DNA from: Angiostrongylus vasorum
Taxonomy: Eukaryota; Nematoda; Chromadorea; Rhabditida; Metastrongylidae
Direction of reading: 5' to 3'
DNA: 64,000 nt
NCBI GenBank assembly: GCA_018806985.1
Contig: JADANN010000213.1
Location: 124,001-188,000 of the forward strand
Under the pieces are notes generated by a model, which had not been told where the DNA came from, made no database searches, and worked only from the letters and a program-made list of their open reading frames with translations. Both the position numbers and the translations under genes were made by a program. Of the stretch, positions 21,690 through 34,019 are shown one piece after another. The first letter of the stretch is position 1; every line of letters begins with the position of its first letter.

Positions 21690-23860
21690 TTCACATATAT
21701 TCACATAAATTGTCTCCTCTACATAATTTCTTCTCCAGTGAGAAGGTCATCGTGGTAGATACTTGGTTTTTTCTCTTTTATGTTAATCACATAATTTTAG
21801 CAGACTCGTGTTTTGACTGGACGAGTACAGTTGAAAAAAAAAGTCAAAAAGGGTTTTTGATGGTAGTTGACAAGAAGGATTCGACTCGAAGGATACTATA
21901 TTGCAATAATTTGAATAAAAATATCCTGTTAGACAACTTTTAAGGCAAAAATAACAGGGAGCATGAAAATCTTTAACCTAGAAATATTGCCTTTAGTCAC
22001 TAAGTCGTCACAAAGTTTTCTAAGTCCTTTTAACCTTTTTAGGTTTGGACTAGAGAAATAATCGTGTTCATCACCGGGTAGCGAGTGCCGGTAAACTGCG
22101 AATGCGCTTCAATGCCATCGATGGGGAGGGATTGGGACTATTCGCAGACGACCTCTGCTGTATTGCAGCTTGTTTGTTCTCTGCATACAAAATTCCGGTC
22201 GATACGGGCGGAAAATTTCCCGCGGATGCGCCGACGTCTCGTTTTGCAATTCCCATCGCTGAGCGACATTCCCTTCAATCAACGGAAAATGCTCATAATC
22301 GTCCTTCTCTTTGTGAAGTGTGTAAAATACACGAGTTGTTGATGGCTGCACGACACTAACAAATCTGCGCAATTAGCCCTCATCCATTGCCTTGACGAAT
22401 TTATGATGGAACAATTGGTGGGGCGGTACACCACAATCAGATTGGTCACCGTTATCTTCTTGATTCTCTATCGTGAAGGCTAATCCGGCGTATCCTTAGT
22501 GCTCCCTGGCACCTCTTGTGTCGGCGTCTGCAACTACACAGATGTCCAGTGCAGCTGCAACCGAGTAGCTCACTTGTAGTATGATCAGTGTGTAATTGTC
22601 AGATATTTTCGTGCAAAACCTCTATGGAGAAGTTTTCCTCACTGTGCTAGTCGTTCATCTTACCTCCGGCCCATAGACTTTTGGAATATCCAATCCTTCC
22701 GTTAAGAAGACAGTCGTAAAAAGCCAGCTAGCTTTTACGCCGTACGAATAGAAACAACGAACGAATGAACGTTATGAGCTTCAAAGTGGATGCCATTTTC
22801 GCCTTATGCTTTTTTCCTGAAGTCATTGAGCTTTCGAAAAATTTTTTTTCATGTCCTTAGGATTTTCCACAGAAAATTACTGCGGACTTTGCTAACCGAT
22901 TTTTTCGTTTCAAATAATATTTAGAATTTACACGTGTTTTACAAATAATTGATGAAATTTTGGAAACTATCAATGAGATTTTTCTTCATTTTTTATGGGC
23001 TCTCTGATCGATTGATTAAGCGGTGCTGTTTTGTTTGCACGGCCGACGAAATTCTTCCCTTGCAGCGAAGGGAACACCGGGTGGTTTTGATGAAAGGAAA
23101 CCTCGTTAAGCATCGTTAAAAGAACTATAAGAAGTCCATTAAAAGCTTTACTCTACCATTTAGCACATCTGTTGCTATGACAGAACTGTCCATATATTTA
23201 GTAGTTCTTTTCTTACTTGTTCGCCTGATTCCTATTTGGTTTGCTTATTAGGCATCGATCGAGCCAATCATCTGTAATCACATAGTAATCAATTTAATCG
23301 AGCGGGAAACAGCATTCCCTTCTTTCCCACGAGCTACGCACAAAATGACTTAGTGGGTTACGATCGCTTGAACGACAGCTAGAACATCAAACTTTTTCCT
23401 AATATAAAACTTTCTATTCCGGATATTTTGATGAAAAGCTATCGATTTGTAACTCATCCGAAAGTGCAGTAAGACTTGAATCAGGTCACAGTACATATTT
23501 AACTGGACATCGAACTGCCTTCCGCTTGGTTCCTAGCCAACTGCTTTCCGACTTTTGACCGAATCATCGTGCAGGATAGAACAGGCTTACACGAAAACAC
23601 CGATTAGCGTGGCTGCAGAATGTACATCACAACTGGGTGAAGAGGGAATAGGACGTCAAGTTCATGTCTTGGATACAATTGCTGTCAGAATACGTGCTTG
23701 GACGCTTTCAATTCCTATTAAGCCTCTGTCTCCCACCTACCTAGAGTCGCTTCATGCAGCCACCCAACTAAATGGTTCGCGTTCGCTCAAGAGAGATTCG
23801 TGACTAAAGTGCGCATTTACATTAGATTAGATATTTAATGATTTCTATTAATAAACACTA
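21690..23860. other. Repeat-free 2.2 kb; GC-richer block at 22.08-22.36 kb
   Basis: Within 22085-22372 three overlapping frames on both strands stay open, reflecting higher GC rather than a clear gene. A frame at 23555-23803 ends with a protein-like 70 codons but has no ATG and no good acceptor. No family was recognised in either. Confidence 0.3.
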
Positions 23861-24137
23861 GGGCTCGTATAGCGCAGTGGTGGAAGGAGCCCTGTAATAG
23901 ACTAGGGATCGATCCCCGTGTCCCAAGCTCAGCAAGGCTTCCATCCCCCTGGGTCGGTAAATTGGTAACAGACCTGTCTGAAAGGGTAGCAGCACTGACT
24001 CGATAAATTGGTAGGCCACCTTGAGTCATTGTAGAGACCAGATGTGCATAATCACTTTCAACGATGCTTAATAAAGTCGAATGCATGGTGCATCCCTCAG
24101 GGGACTGATCAACGCCGAGAGCTTTATCCTTGTTTTT
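23861..24137 (+). mobile_element. SINE-A, full length
   Basis: The head reads TATAGCGCAGTGG (A-box) and GGGATCGATCCCC (B-box), followed by the central block at 23925-23990. The tail ends GATCAACGCCGAGAGCTTTA then a T-rich run. It is one of the copies with both pol III boxes matching the consensus. Confidence 0.9.
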
Positions 24138-24623
24138 TATTAGTCACTTTCTAAATGTAAAGGCGTAGAAGAAGGACAAACGATGCCTGTTTGGTCAATC
24201 TGTCATTTATGAAAATTTAGCTTCTGGAAACCTTACTATTGCTCCAGATCTGGTTTAACTAGACTGAATTTAAATGCCTACTTCCACAGTTCACCTAGGA
24301 AAACACTAGGGGTTTCAAAAATCCTTTGATCCAGCCAGCTATTTAGCTAGCCGATTGCTTTCATCACCAGCGACTTCACTACACACCACTTTTGTCAACT
24401 CTAGCCACCGTAATATTGTCGCAAAAATCAGTAAATCCTGTTCGTATCCATCGCGCATCGTGACGACCCAGAGGTATCCGCTCACTCAGTGGGCAGGAAG
24501 AGCATCATAGTTTTGGTGTGATGCCCTTTGTTTTTAGTAATTTCTGCTAAAAGGTATCCACATGTAGCTCAGTCAGCTCTGTCGTAGCATATACTTAGTA
24601 TTAGCTGCCCTTTCATGTTGAAG

Positions 24624-24745
24624 TTTCAGACCCTTTCTTAACATGGATGACCATGGTGAGGGATAAACCCTTCGGTGCACGTCGCAATTTGACACGTGAG
24701 ATTATCGTCATGCCTTGGTAAAACGAGAAACCGTTGAGATTTCTC
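24624..24745 (+). mobile_element. Family D 3' remnant
   Basis: CAGACCCTTTCTTAACATGG, GAGGGATAAACCCTTCGG, TGCACGTCGCAATTTGACAC and GAAACCGTTGAG correspond in order to the 3' end of family D. It is strongly diverged. Confidence 0.5.
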
Positions 24746-25051
24746 AACTATGTTATATGTCGATCACTTATCAGTTTGTCTTATCAACTGCATTATACTG
24801 GCACCCCATTGCCAACTTCATTTCTGCAAACGTCAGTCTCCGAGGATGATTCCTAGTGGTTTTGCAGTACAATCATCACACCTCCTACGTTATGTCGAGT
24901 AACCGAGTAACCGTGTTGTTGAGACTTGCTGTGAAGTGTATTCCCTTCCTGTCGTAGTTCGCATTACATTCTACTCGTCTGATTACTGGTCGGTGTGCTT
25001 TAAAACGATTGTTGCTTGTTGTAAAGTTTCTGAAAATATTGAGAACAAAAT

Positions 25052-25500
25052 GTTAACTTTTTTATTTACTACCAATTATTATTTTTCACGATAGGGGATG
25101 ATGTGAAATACAACCACTGTAATCCTCAGATATTTGCAAAACCTGAACCCAAAGCAATACCGAACCGCGATTACCCTTTCCGGGGGTGACCTGTTAAGCA
25201 CGACGCCACTGAGGCCCTTGCTCTGCTTTTCCCTCAGCCAGTTTTCTACGCAACCGTGGCATCAACAATCATCCGTCAACGGGGTTGGTCTGGGAATCAC
25301 AAATCGGTATTGAACACAGTTAAGCTGAAGCTGTAATCCATTCCCGTTGACGGGTGATTGCTGCGAGGACATCAGTGGTTCGGTGCGTAACGCATGAGCC
25401 TCTGGAAAGAGTAATAGCGTTTCGATCTGACCTGGGGGTCGAAGCTTTGCGAATATCTTAGCATCATAGTAGTTATGGTGCGAACATAGTTATTCACTAG
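25052..25500. mobile_element. Family C element, long diverged foldback
   Basis: The left terminus TTAACTTTTTTATTTACTAC and CACTGTAATCCTCAGATATT are family C. The far end holds the inverted counterpart (GGTTCGGTGCGTAACGCATG, GCGAATATCTTAGCATCATA, GTAGTTATGGTGCG). The interior carries another inverted pair: CAATCATCCGTCAACGGG (25268) and CCCGTTGACGGGTGATTG (25343). Confidence 0.6.
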
Positions 25501-25913
25501 TTTCTACTCCTCTGTAGAAGCCTTAAGAGCATCCGTCGCGTTGATATTTCCTCTTTTCTCATATGTCCTTCATTCGTTGGTGGAACATACTATTCGCTTT
25601 TGATAGCCAAGGCTTCAGCACTTTAGTAATTTACCTTTGTTTCTACGCGTGGTTGCTACACTAATTGTTGATTATATTTCGGAGGATGTGAGTTCAAACT
25701 TACTACTTCTCATTCAAAGGTAAGTTCTAGTCCCATCTAAGCTAAGGCCTGGTGTAAATTTTTAACACATTCTAGCGATTCTAAACTGATGTGCCTTTTT
25801 TAAAACAATAGGCATTGAGTGGAACCTGCCAGTAACTCCTAATGGCTATCCATCATGCATAATATCAGGGTTAGTTACAATGTTGATTTTTTTTTGCGTA
25901 GTATTTTTTCTAG

Positions 25914-26052
25914 TCACTGCTGCTATCCTTCCAGACAAGGCAGGTCCTAATTCACTTACCCGAAGGGCTCGAGAACTTGGTGGGCCAAGAGAGCGGGATC
26001 GAATTAGCGACCAAGTATTTATTGCGGAGCACTTCTAACCAATGGATCACAC
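25914..26052 (-). mobile_element. SINE-A remnant, head and central block
   Basis: CTGCTGCTATCCTTCCAGAC, AAGGCAGGTCCTAATTCACT, GAACTTGGTGGGCCAAGAGA and GCGGGATCGAATTAG match the reversed SINE-A centre and head. The 3' part is not recognisable. Confidence 0.6.
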
Positions 26053-26184
26053 ACGTTTTAATTACAGAACAGTTAAAGCTCTGCGGAAAGTTAGCGGAAG
26101 TGTCGTCGGTCACAGCTAGCATGGATTCTTCTTCTTGGGTTGTTTCTCATGACTAACAACTCTACGTTGCTCTGCGCGAAACGT

Positions 26185-26500
26185 CGCATGGATTTGAAGG
26201 ATTCATGGTATAGGAAAAACTACGAGAAGTGTAGGTCTACGACGAGGTTGAGATACCATTATTTAAGGCAAAGTTTCAATAACCAGGTGGACCTGGTAAA
26301 TGATGCATCTTTTGGGGGTAACCGGTGGACAGCAGTCGTTAGCAACTCTGTACCATGGGCTGTTAAGTGTTCAGCAGGAAGATCAACAACGCTGTAGTCA
26401 GAATTGTTTACGAAAATTCTGGAGGAAAGGTATGATGCTCAAGGAGTCCCGGGGCGAGCAGTATCGTCTGAGGTGCCCTTGCACTTGACAGAGAGAAATA
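26185..26500 (+). pseudogene. RTE-type reverse transcriptase remnant (C-terminal part)
   Basis: The frame 26140-26397 contains GGNRWTAVVSNSVPWAVKCS and AGRSTTL. After one stop (TAG near 26395) it continues SELFTKILEERYDAQGVPGR. This follows the RTE C-terminal order: D.RWTRAVSDWIPRDVKRT.GRPPTRWSDFFTK.L.ERYDA. A third of the residues agree, in register across the stop. The copy is a 5'-truncated fossil in the plus orientation. Confidence 0.75.
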
Positions 26501-26892
26501 GAATTTATAATAGGACTCGTTCGAGTAACTGAGCGGTCAACGAGAACGCAGGTGATAGAGGTGGTAGGGGAAAAATATCATTTGTTTTAAAAGCAGTGTA
26601 TTTCTTACCAGTTGGAGGTGAAATGTAGCGGATTTGCGGCGTGGTCTATACGCAAAATTTCTGTGGCAGTCGTTCTGCTTTTCGTGTTTACGATTCTTCA
26701 GCTTCTGGAACCACTTTTGCAATTACTATTAATTGACAAGTACACCAAGTCAATCAAGGAATTAGGTAAAGATGTACTAATATGACCGTTGGTGTTGAAT
26801 GACCGATTCTAGACCATTTTTTTTAGCTCCTCCCACGAATAGACTTTAGTTTTATTAATATTAGTTTTTTTTGCATGATCTGGCATTATAGG

Positions 26893-27205
26893 TGCGGTCC
26901 CTTGCATTTGTTTCATTTGATTCATTTCCTCGCATCCATTATCCAGGAAGATTTTTGGAGTTTGCTTGTGCGGTCGGCTCCTACTTGAGGATGCTTGCTC
27001 TCTCCTATGAGTGTCGTTGGATGCTGCTCGAAACAATTCCTGGAATTCTGAGATGGTTTTCATTGGGCGTTCCCACACATTGTAGGACGGAACGAACTTC
27101 CCGGATTTCACAGTGATACTGATTTCCTGATCATAGTAGGATGGAAGTGGTATTGAACCAGGGCCTTGTGCTTATTAAAGGACATCAATCTCCCCGCGCC
27201 ACTCG
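26893..27205 (-). mobile_element. SINE-B, diverged
   Basis: TTTCATTTGATTCATTTCCT, GCATCCATTATCCAGGAAGA, TGAGTGTCGTTGGATGCTGC, GGAATTCTGAGATGG and GATCATAGTAGGATGGAAGT keep reversed SINE-B order. The head side ends in a CCCCGCGCCACTCG segment. Confidence 0.65.
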
Positions 27206-27253
27206 ATCTGCTCCAACATGAATTAGAGAAGTATTAAATGTTTGGTACCCTTT

Positions 27254-27380
27254 TTTTCATGGCGAGGTGTGATGTGAATTGCAACCACAATGTTGCTGAG
27301 ATATGAGTAGAACGCGGAACCTCAGCTGGGGCTCGAACACGCAACTACTCTTACCGAGGACTCACGTTAATTAGATGCTT
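27254..27380 (-). mobile_element. Family C fragment, diverged
   Basis: CATGGCGAGGTGTGATGTGA, AACCACAATGTTGCTGAGAT and ACTCTTACCGAGGACTCACG resemble the left part of family C. Confidence 0.5.
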
Positions 27381-28570
27381 ACTTGTGTTAGATACATTAT
27401 TAATAGATATTACATACGTTCTACAGGTAGTGAACGTCAACTTCTTTTCCAACTAGAGCTTAATTCCTTTATTTATTTATCAATTCACCCACGCTAGTAA
27501 CACTAAAATCGTTCATTCGGTTGAAGATGGCTTGACAAAAGCAGGTCAACCATCCATGTTTTAATATTAGAACAGTGCGAATGAGGTCATGAGATAGCTG
27601 AATGGACGGACGAAGAAGTGGGCGACAAACTCAGCAGAGTAACCATCCAAGTGAAACTCATTCTCTTGGTCGATGAAAGGGGTTCTGAGCTTGATTCTCA
27701 ACCCATCTATCAATAACCACAGGCTAGCCGTTAAGCTTAGTTTCATCCATTTTTGTTAAAAATTTCAACATTTCGATTAGCGATTGACGTTGCCTCGTTC
27801 TCCCAACGGTATTTTTAATATTTTCGGGAAGTTTTCTTAATTTAAAAGTTGTTTGTGGTCCAATTTCTAAAAAATTCGAAAAAAATTCAAAGCGTTAGAT
27901 TTTTTTATCACGATCTCGTTGGCCGCAAATGTTGGATGCATTTGGTGACGTCGTTGTGTCTTGTACTAAATCTCATTTGTTCTGTCTTTTCATTTTTGCG
28001 AGAGATGAGGGTCGATTCGAACGAATGTGTTCCCTCTTTCCAAAATACAAGAATTTCGTCTTAGTGCAATAACAAAGCAAGACAGTCATTTTTGGCAACA
28101 TGCGTGTTTATTTCAATGCGCATCTTACCAATGCACACAACGAAAGTTTTAATATAGTGTCATACTTGTGTTGGTCGTTGACTGTACAATCTGTAATCTC
28201 AAAAAATAAAAAGAATGAAATGTACTCTTTACATTTTTTCTATCTTAAGCAATATGCTTAACTTTGCCTTTCGAGTGTGGACTACTGCCCACTGTAGGTG
28301 TGGAACAAGCTCCGAGACAGGAGCAGGATATTCTTCATGATATGAGAATCACACCAAGTCAACAACAAACAGTATTCAGCTGCTGCAACAATGGGAGTGC
28401 TGATAGTTCGATCTGGGACGTTTTGTAAAGCATAGCTCTTTTCTTAGGTCCACTGCCGTGTTTATTTTTTTAAGCAGTTATTTCTTTTTTGAACTTTGGA
28501 GCTGCTATTCAAGTTATTTTCGATTGTTGATTGTTCAGCGTTCTGAGAAATGCTAGAGCTTTCCTAGTTA
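27381..28570. other. No gene or repeat recognised
   Basis: About 1.2 kb AT-rich; nothing structured seen. Confidence 0.3.
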
Positions 28571-28574
28571 GTCG

Positions 28575-28765
28575 CTAGAAACAGCACCAACTCATGAGCG
28601 TCGGATGAAGATTTGCCACCTCACGAATACGTTGTCATCAACGCGGGTGATTCCTGGCATATGTTTACATTTTAGTGGGTTTCCTAACGAATATCCCTAA
28701 TTCGTTCTGAGCTAAGAAGATTGTGCTAAGAGATGAACCCGCGCTATAATTTTTTAGTTCGACTC
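28575..28765 (+). mobile_element. Family D remnant, decayed
   Basis: GGATGAAGATTTGCCACCTC, GGGTGATTCCTGGCATATGT, GTGGGTTTCCTAACG and AGAGATGAACCCGCGCT follow the centre-to-3' order of family D. Confidence 0.5.
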
Positions 28766-29334
28766 CTATAACAACAGCTTGTAAGTGTATTCGTGGTATT
28801 AGAGTTTCCATGTCGATGACATCTGTGAAGATGAATGTCTTTTTTTGGAAACAGTTTCTACGCAATACAGTTGAGAAGGGCGCGAGTGATTATCCATTCG
28901 CTACCATTTTTGCTATTAAAACACCTCTTTATTATTTCAAAAAATTTGTAACTTGGGTAGTTGAATATGTTTAGTCTTATTTTTTTATGTATTAAGCGGG
29001 TGGTAACGCTTCATATTTAAGGCAAAACTCTTTTTTTTCTTTTTAAAATAGCGCCTTCCCACATTAAACTAAACTTTAAAAAAGAAAAGAACGATGAAAG
29101 CAGGGATAATTTTGGCCTTTTTGGGTGGATCCATCTTTTATTAAAAAAGCGTTTGCATGGAAACGACGTCTTATTTACTGAGTCACTGCAGCAGTTTTTT
29201 TTATAAAGTTGTTCCATCATTGGAACACTTTAAAAGGGAACATATACGACATCATATGTTGATTTCACTTTTGTTTTTACGTGAGTTTAATTGTATTTTG
29301 GAACTTCCTTCGGAATGAGCAGAAACGGTAAGAC

Positions 29335-29480
29335 TACAGTGATGCTGAGATATTTGCAAACCATATGACCGCAGTCTGCGGTAGGCAATGAATGCGCTTT
29401 AAACGTTTTTCGGGAGCTAACGGGTTCACCACCACACCATGCGGGTTCTTCGTTTCTCCTGTTTCTCAGCTAGAAACGGT
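29335..29480 (-). mobile_element. Family C fragment
   Basis: ACAGTGATGCTGAGATATTT, GCAGTCTGCGGTAGGCAATG, AACGGGTTCACCACCACACC and TTCGTTTCTCCTGTTTCTCA match one family C arm. Confidence 0.7.
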
Positions 29481-29484
29481 AAGG

Positions 29485-32270
29485 TTCCGAGCAATGATCA
29501 ACGCTAGTTATCGGCACGCGCCGTCATGTTTCATTCATAGACATCGACTGAAGTGACTAGTACGTGAGTTTGGCCTTTGCAAAAAATTTTTGTGATAAAA
29601 ACATTTCATTAGCAAAAATCAATGCTTCGTATGTTTGCGAAGGTTCTCATTTCAGCTTTAGATGGCCAAATCATAGAAGGTTATCGTGAATGTTGAAAAG
29701 ATCGAACGATAATCAAAAGAGTTCATCTGCTCAATTTATAATTTGGCACTTATACTCCTTTCCTGTTCATATCCTCAATTTTGAAAGTCAAAAATAATAA
29801 AACGGTTGTTGTATAGCTCAATGGGGTCTAATGAACTGCCGCAGAAACCGCATGAACAGATTTCTAGCACTGAAATCGGAGACTCTGTAGCTGGGAACAT
29901 CCCATGTACGAGTTCTTCCAGTATGAATCGCGGCGGGCCCTTAAGCTTTGTATGATTACTTTTTTCCCTAGTAATAAGCTGTATGCGATTTTCATAGATT
30001 GCAGAGGAAGTTTTAATTGTAAAAAAGAAAGTGGCTCATATTCCCTTTCAGACATCTGGTGTACATCCACACAAATACTCATAAATACTCCAATCTTCTC
30101 ATTTCAGCAGTCTATACATCTTAGTATCCCACTTTTTATCTTCTCATCATAACTGCGTGGTTTTATGACGAAATTGATTACGGTGACAGATAGATGATCT
30201 TGAGATGTGAATTTAATGAACATCTCTTGCCGCTCGTTTAAATCAGTCTCTTTCTAGATAGTGAGGAGGTGTTTTCATGAAAAATCCCGTAAATGGGGTG
30301 TCTTACGAGTTTCTTCAGTGGGTTAGATGTTTTTTCTCGTACGAGATGTCAAAGCATTTGATGGCTGTTTGTTAGGAATGTCGGTAGAATCTAGTTGATT
30401 TCATTAAGAATAAGAAATGGCTACATCAATCACCTTTCACCTAACACCTGTTTTCCAGTTAATCACAAAATAGCTCGAGAAAGTCCCTCTATAAACTCCA
30501 TTGGTTTCCTTCGTGTTTCAAAACTGCTCTGTTGGTCAACTCAGCAGAGATGGAGACCATAACAGTTTTAATTTGACGTCGTTTTTTCGTGTGCTGTAGT
30601 GATGACAATAACAACAGGTAGCTCGTGAGATGTTGGGTGGCCTTGCTAGGAAGAGGGTGGTACCGCGATTTCAACCCCCGAGAACACATTTCGGCAGCAA
30701 TAAGATTGTACACCAGTAAAGGGTGTCATCTACAGGTGAGATTTTCTCCTACTACCTATTTGTGGGGGCTTCATTTTAGGTTAACACGATTGCTGATTTT
30801 AATGAGGAGTGATGTACGGGATGATCCATATACATAAGGAATAGAAAATAAAACATATTATGGCGCTATTATCTACTTCCTTCTCAAGGATTTCTGGAAC
30901 ACCTCACGAATTTCTCGGTGATGAGGCCTACTGAGATGAACAATTTGTCAGGAACACAAGACAGCTGTCTCGAACGTACATGCGATTCTACGTCGGTTTA
31001 GAGACGTTGCTTTTTTCCTGCCGCTACTTCTCACAACTATGTTTAAATGAAATAGTACATTAACTGTTTAGCGGTTAGTTCACAACGTTTAAAATTCACT
31101 TCGTCTCCGTCGACTTCAGTCGAGGTGAGCTTTTCTCTCATCTGGGCGTCATTTGTTTTATGTCGAATCTAAACTCTTCGTAGTGGAATCCTTACTCGTT
31201 TATAGTTAGACCATTGGTGTCTTTGTTCTGTAAATCGATAATTGTACAGTTGTGTTTTCATGTTTCTAGTGATTGTTCTCGTTCTGAGCCCCGTAGCATT
31301 TTTGTGGGTGTTGGCGTGAATGCGGTTCTTTCATTTTTGCACTGATTAGACTGGGCACGTAACCCATCACATTCACAATCCAAATCCACCGTTTTTAACA
31401 GCGGATAGACGGGTTTTTTGTTGATGAATTTTTGTTTGTATTGAATGATTAAACTGAGCATAGAATGATTTATTTGAGATGTTTTTACATGAAAAACAAT
31501 ATTGACATTAGTCTTGTTGATAGAAGATCTACGTAGACTCAAGTATTCGATAAAAGGTTACAATAAGTCAAGTCGTCACTTTCTGATAAGATAAGGCCCC
31601 AAAATGGCCCAGAGAAGTGGGTTTTAATCAAAGATTGTGGGAAATGTCGTTGAAATTACACTGATATAAAGCATCTAAGGGAAATGAGCGGGCTATAACT
31701 GTTTTTTTAATTTAGTTTTTTGCCTACCTTTTTTTTACCTATTAAGAACTATGCGGTTCCCCCTGTCAATTTTAAGTGATGCACTCAAAGCACGGGTTCC
31801 TTCTTCATCCTATATAAAGGATGGTGTGTGGTTTCTCTATTCAATTTCTATATTGTTTTCCCGTGGTTTTCTCTCCTTCCTTCTTTCTCTTATTCTTTCT
31901 TCTTCTTCAGAAAAGTCATTTGTGCAAACTCAGACGTTCCTACACATCTGGTGCTAAGCAATGACCGTAGCTTCGAATAGGGTTGTGTTTTGCACTAGTT
32001 GAAATCCCTTCAGTCTATCACGATTTCCACGAATTTCTGTTCTGACAATCTATTCAGCAGATTATCTGACCATTGGTTGCCCTCAAAATTTCGGGAATAC
32101 TCTCAGGATATGGATCGATCTCCCAGTTGTACCAGCTCTTTATGCACACTTTTTCAAGGTGGTAAACTTCGTTCGCAATTCTATTTTGCACCCACAATTG
32201 AACTACTAAAGAGGTCAAGGAACATTTAAGCAACCTGTTTAATGACTTACGATAGCGAAAATCTTGGTAG
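29485..32270. other. Repeat-poor 2.8 kb, isolated motifs only
   Basis: An exact A-box-like TAGCTCAATGG lies at 29815-29825 without a convincing B-box at the right distance. A TATATAAAG at about 31811-31819 is a good TATA-box match. A TTCTTCTTCTTCAG acceptor ends near 31910, with about 20 open codons after it. None of these adds up to a gene. Confidence 0.3.
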
Positions 32271-32439
32271 GACAGTAGTAAAAATTCATCCAATGTCCTC
32301 CATGTTTTTCTTCTCCGTTTCCGTTCAGGAGACGCGGTCCGCATCGTTCGTCGTCTCATCTGCCGTCGTGCTTGCATCGATTTGTTTCGCATGCCTTCCT
32401 AGAATGGATCTATGAAGTTGTGCAACAGACGAATAATTT

Positions 32440-32600
32440 ACGAGGTGACGAGCATGCGAAGCATCGTTGTCGTCAATGCGTGAAACATGACGTCGTCGGA
32501 CGTTGACGTTTTCTGCAATGTCGTAATCTGATGACGTCGCCTGTACGCGAGCTTTCCATCGCTTCTGTCGGCGTCAACGAACGCCAAACCATTGTGAATC
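32440..32600 (+). promoter_or_regulatory. Cluster of CRE-like TGACGT motifs
   Basis: TGACGTC occurs at 32488-32494 and 32532-32538 and TGACGTT at 32504-32510, with a weaker TGACGA near 32444. The surrounding 32330-32600 is richer in GC and CG than its neighbours. CREB/ATF-type bZIP factors bind TGACGT cores. The ATG at 32602 directly follows. Promoter function is inference. Confidence 0.3.
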
Positions 32601-32601
32601 G

Positions 32602-32856
32602 ATGTTGTTATTCATCGCTTTCCTAGCTGCTTTTTACTATTCATTCATTGCTGCTGGACGATTGGAACATCAGGACCACCAGCTACAACTTCATTCGTTT
32701 ATTGTTCTTTCATTGTTTCTCAGAAACTGCATGTTATCAATGGTTGTTTTCAATTACGCACAATTACTCACTTTTTTTCTCAAGAAGAAAAAACCGGCAT
32801 ATCTCGCCATTATTGGCTTTGGCTGTTTTGCCCATCTGTTGATTGAAATTACTTAG
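32602..32856 (+). CDS. Open reading frame with signal-peptide-like start, unknown
   Basis: True ATG just downstream of the CRE-like cluster. The first 19 residues (MLLFIAFLAAFYYSFIAAG) look like a secretory signal peptide, followed by a hydrophilic RLEHQDHQLQL. The rest (KKKKPAYLAIIGFGCF...) is less convincing and crosses a pyrimidine-rich CATTGTTTCTCAG that looks like an acceptor. If a gene exists, only the first 30 or so codons are likely coding. No family recognised. Confidence 0.15.
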   Translation: MLLFIAFLAAFYYSFIAAGRLEHQDHQLQLHSFIVLSLFLRNCMLSMVVFNYAQLLTFFLKKKKPAYLAIIGFGCFAHLLIEIT

Positions 32857-33149
32857 CCACAATAGTTTAGCAAGCTGCCGGCAGTTTAAGCATTTCTCCC
32901 TTGATATAGCAAGTGTCGTCAACTTAAGGTATAGTCGTAATCTGATCAATAACCATACTTCTCGCTGAGAGTCGTAGAAATCCTAATGAAATTGCCAAAT
33001 TGTGGTAATTTTTAACCTACCAACATCTTCTCCATCATTCACTTCCATCATCCATTTTTCGTTGCTAACTACTCAACGGGATAAATTTCTGCACTAACAC
33101 ATTAGTGAAGAGCTACCATGAACAGTTCATGCTCCACTGGTTTCGCGGC

Positions 33150-33422
33150 CCAAGTGGTGCATTTCTAAGAGGTTCGCTGCAATTCTCATATGGTCATTTG
33201 TTGGATCCCGCGTGCACGACTAACCAATCCCTCCATCCCTCTGGGATAGGTAAGGCGCTAAAAGATTTATGTGGGTGAGTATAGACGATGATATTATGCA
33301 TTAATAGACCCTCGTAAGTTGCTGTATAGGTAGATATGCTTCCATTTACCACTGTGGTAGTTAGAGGCCGAACTCATGATGTGTCCCTCGGGAATTGTTC
33401 TACGCCGAACACTTTTAACGCT
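33150..33422 (+). mobile_element. SINE-A remnant, decayed
   Basis: CCCTCCATCCCTCTGGGATA (central block), AATAGACCCTCGTAAGTTGC, GGTAGATATGCTTCCATTTA, GATGTGTCCCTCGGGAATTG and CTACGCCGAACACTTTTAAC follow SINE-A order. The head is barely recognisable. Confidence 0.5.
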
Positions 33423-33687
33423 TTGGATTTGCACTTGTCATGGGAACGAACTCTTACATGATTATATTCATTGTTGTGTTTATGACATTAATAGTGAAAC
33501 CAGTTAAGGTAGTTGAATTATTCGAACTTTTTTTCACAGTTCTTCTCCCTTGTCCATCATTCATTTACTACATAATCGTTATATCGTATGGTTAATCGAA
33601 TATTTCAACGCGATCTTCCTCAATGTTTACACTTTTTTCTTGCTCTAAACATCTTCTTTACCAGTTTATTTAATGGGCATACATGTT

Positions 33688-33812
33688 TTATTCATTCATT
33701 CATTCATTCATTCATTCATTCGTTCATTCATTCGTTCATTCATTCATTCATTCATTCATTCATTCATTCATTCATTCATTCATTCATTCATTCGTTCATT
33801 CACCGTTCCGTT
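33688..33812. repeat. (ATTC)n microsatellite
   Basis: About 30 tandem ATTC units with a few CGTT interruptions. Every frame across it reads as histidine/serine/phenylalanine/isoleucine repeats, which are not genes. Confidence 0.95.
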
Positions 33813-34019
33813 CATTCTTCCTCTCAATTTTCTCCACAAACACTTTTTTTTCATGCATCACATTTTGTCATTGGTTTTTTGTCTGCAACGCTCTATCGTT
33901 TTTCTCACCGTTTCGTCTATGGTGGTACTGAATCTCTAATAAACTGAACAGTACTTTGCCGTAGTGCTTTTTTTTTCGCGACGGGACCCGTTCACAACCT
34001 GTTGATGGTATCATTTCAG

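Noticed and set aside
22085..22372. A FADD tetrapeptide in a plus frame, recalling a reverse transcriptase active site
   Set aside because: Flanking residues do not fit any reverse transcriptase order and three overlapping frames are open there because of GC content.
29815..29870. Exact A-box TAGCTCAATGG, possible tRNA gene or SINE
   Set aside because: No B-box at the right distance and no cloverleaf could be drawn; no shared central block follows.
33588..33947. A 119-codon frame rich in FIHS repeats
   Set aside because: Translation of an ATTC microsatellite, open in all frames.
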